A stretch of 32,866 bases of DNA, from positions 1-32,866 of the forward strand of contig NZ_JBOFOR010000075.1 of the NCBI RefSeq assembly GCF_051659545.1, given 5' to 3'. Of this stretch, positions 31,896-32,866 are shown piece by piece. This DNA is from JBOFOR01 sp051659545 (GTDB taxonomy: Bacteria; Bacillota; Clostridia; Peptostreptococcales; Peptostreptococcaceae). Both the position numbers and the translations under genes were made by a program. A model generated the notes under the pieces. The model was not told where the DNA came from, did no database searches, and was given only the letters and a program-made list of their open reading frames with translations. How positions within the stretch are numbered: the stretch's first letter is position 1; each line of letters begins with the position of its first letter.

Positions 31896-32735
31896 CTAAA
31901 ATGTTTTTTCCCTCTTATTGGATCTAAAGTATAACTTAGCATTTACTTCAGATCCAATAAGAAGAGCCCAACTACTTAAGTATAACCATGTTAATAGTGC
32001 TATAATTCCTCCTATACTTCCATATATTATTTCATAATTAGCATAATGATTAGCATAATAAGAATAAACAAATGATACTAATAACCATGCAAAAGTTGCA
32101 ACAAAAGCACCTGGAGTAGCTTCTTTTATTTGTATTCTTTTATTTGGAGTATAGGTATATAAACTTATCAGTATAATTATTATAGTAGTAATTCCTATAC
32201 TATATCTACAAATATTCCACACTTTAATAAATATTTTATTAAGTCCAATTAATTTAAAAATAAAGTATCCTATTCTTTCTCCGTAAACTAAAAATATCAT
32301 TGATGAAAAAATAAGAAGTAATAATATTATAGTAAATAAAAATGCTATAAAAGATACCTTTATAAGTGTTCTTGTTTCTCTAACTCTATAAGACTTGTTC
32401 ATGCACTTTATAAGGGCTTTTACTCCCCTAGATAAAGTCCATAAAGTCAAGACGAAGCTCATTACTAAAAAACTGAAGCTTCTATTTTCAATAGCCGATT
32501 GTATTATAGAACTTACTAAATTAAAAGCACTCGCTGGCATTATATTTTCTAATAATTTTACATATTTATTTAAATGAATTATTGGTATATATACAATACT
32601 ACTTATTGTAAAAATTAGAAAAGGAAAAAATGAAAGTAGTAAATAAAAGGACATTTCTGCAGCTTTTGAGTTTATTTCAGTGTAGTTAGATTTTTGTATT
32701 ATACTTATAATATTTTTTTTGCCTGCCTTTAACAT
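31896..32735 (-). CDS. YihY/BrkB (UPF0761)-family membrane protein
   Basis: A 279-residue membrane protein with six predicted helices (about 30-50, 90-110, 130-155, 170-190, 205-225 and 240-262). The N-terminal AAEMSFYLLLSFFPFLIF and the C-terminal PGAFVATFAWLLVSFVYSYY.. YGSIGGIIALLTWLYLSSWALLIGSEVNA are the conserved core of the YihY/BrkB family, once described as tRNA-processing ribonuclease BN in error. Its actual function is not established; a transport role has been proposed. AAGGAG lies 8-9 bases before the ATG. It leads a two-gene unit with the AIM24-family gene. The 131 bases upstream hold only promoter-like AT sequence. Confidence 0.93.
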   Translation of the reverse strand: MLKAGKKNIISIIQKSNYTEINSKAAEMSFYLLLSFFPFLIFTISSIVYIPIIHLNKYVKLLENIMPASAFNLVSSIIQSAIENRSFSFLVMSFVLTLWTLSRGVKALIKCMNKSYRVRETRTLIKVSFIAFLFTIILLLLIFSSMIFLVYGERIGYFIFKLIGLNKIFIKVWNICRYSIGITTIIIILISLYTYTPNKRIQIKEATPGAFVATFAWLLVSFVYSYYANHYANYEIIYGSIGGIIALLTWLYLSSWALLIGSEVNAKLYFRSNKREKTF

Positions 32736-32866
32736 AAAATACTCCTTAATAATTTTATTACACTAATATACTATTTAAATTATAATTTATAAATTCCTTT
32801 AACTATATAACAACTCATTTAGCTTAAACAATACAAAAAAATATTCTTCCAACACTTTGCCCTTTG

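Overview
The window comes from a strongly AT-rich Gram-positive chromosome. It is most likely a member of the Clostridia close to Clostridioides and other Peptostreptococcaceae. The basis is the codon bias, the strong AGGAGG ribosome sites, the T-box leader, a lexA gene next to a Xer-like recombinase, remnants of the endospore genes spoVS and sspH, and a giant acyl-CoA dehydratase activase-related protein. The lineage is inferred from reading the genes, not from a database search.

Layout. (1) 1-1725: an isolated phage/ICE-type integrase on the minus strand beside a large AT-rich palindrome. (2) 1.7-5.2 kb: a leucine-rich-repeat protein, trmB and three small or membrane proteins of unknown role. 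(3) 5.2-8.9 kb: the complete acetyl-CoA carboxylase operon accB-accC-accD-accA, behind a very good promoter that is overlapped by a FapR-like operator. (4) 9.0-10.2 kb: two sporulation genes, spoVS and sspH, both carrying inactivating lesions, followed by about 560 bases without an intact gene. (5) 10.2-12.2 kb: a Xer-like recombinase and lexA with its own SOS box. (6) 12.2-14.1 kb: an overlapping MotA/TolQ-like plus OmpA/MotB-like pair that resembles the ZorA-ZorB motor of Zorya phage defence but lacks ZorC/ZorD/ZorE. (7) 14.5-17.2 kb: nhaA and an orphan protein with a HEPN-type RNase motif. (8) 17.5-21.7 kb: the 1420-residue activase fusion. (9) 22-25.4 kb: an intact Na+/phosphate cotransporter with a PhoU-like tail beside the wreck of a pst phosphate ABC operon (internally deleted pstS, pstC reduced to its N-terminus, pstA and pstB absent, phoU interrupted and truncated). 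(10) 25.6-32.7 kb: ammonium transporter, M19 dipeptidase, gapA, homoserine dehydrogenase behind a T-box leader with a duplicated antiterminator/terminator module, an AIM24-family protein and a YihY/BrkB membrane protein.

How it fits together. The housekeeping parts are malonyl-CoA synthesis, glycolysis, threonine/methionine precursor synthesis, ammonium uptake and SOS control. Two groups of genes are decaying. The sporulation genes suggest weakened or lost sporulation, or redundancy with paralogues. The pst remnants suggest that phosphate uptake has shifted to the adjacent Na+-coupled carrier. Two of the lesions look like paired -1/+1 indels next to homopolymers, so sequencing error must be excluded first. 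However, the long genes around them are clean, and the pst deletions cannot be explained that way.

The best candidates for something less described are the stand-alone ZorAB-like motor, whose ribosome-binding site is a 5-base tandem repeat, the HEPN protein, an AU-rich hairpin that hides a Shine-Dalgarno sequence, the stem-I-less second T-box unit, and a possible structured RNA at 17.36-17.45 kb. No tRNA, rRNA or CRISPR array was seen.
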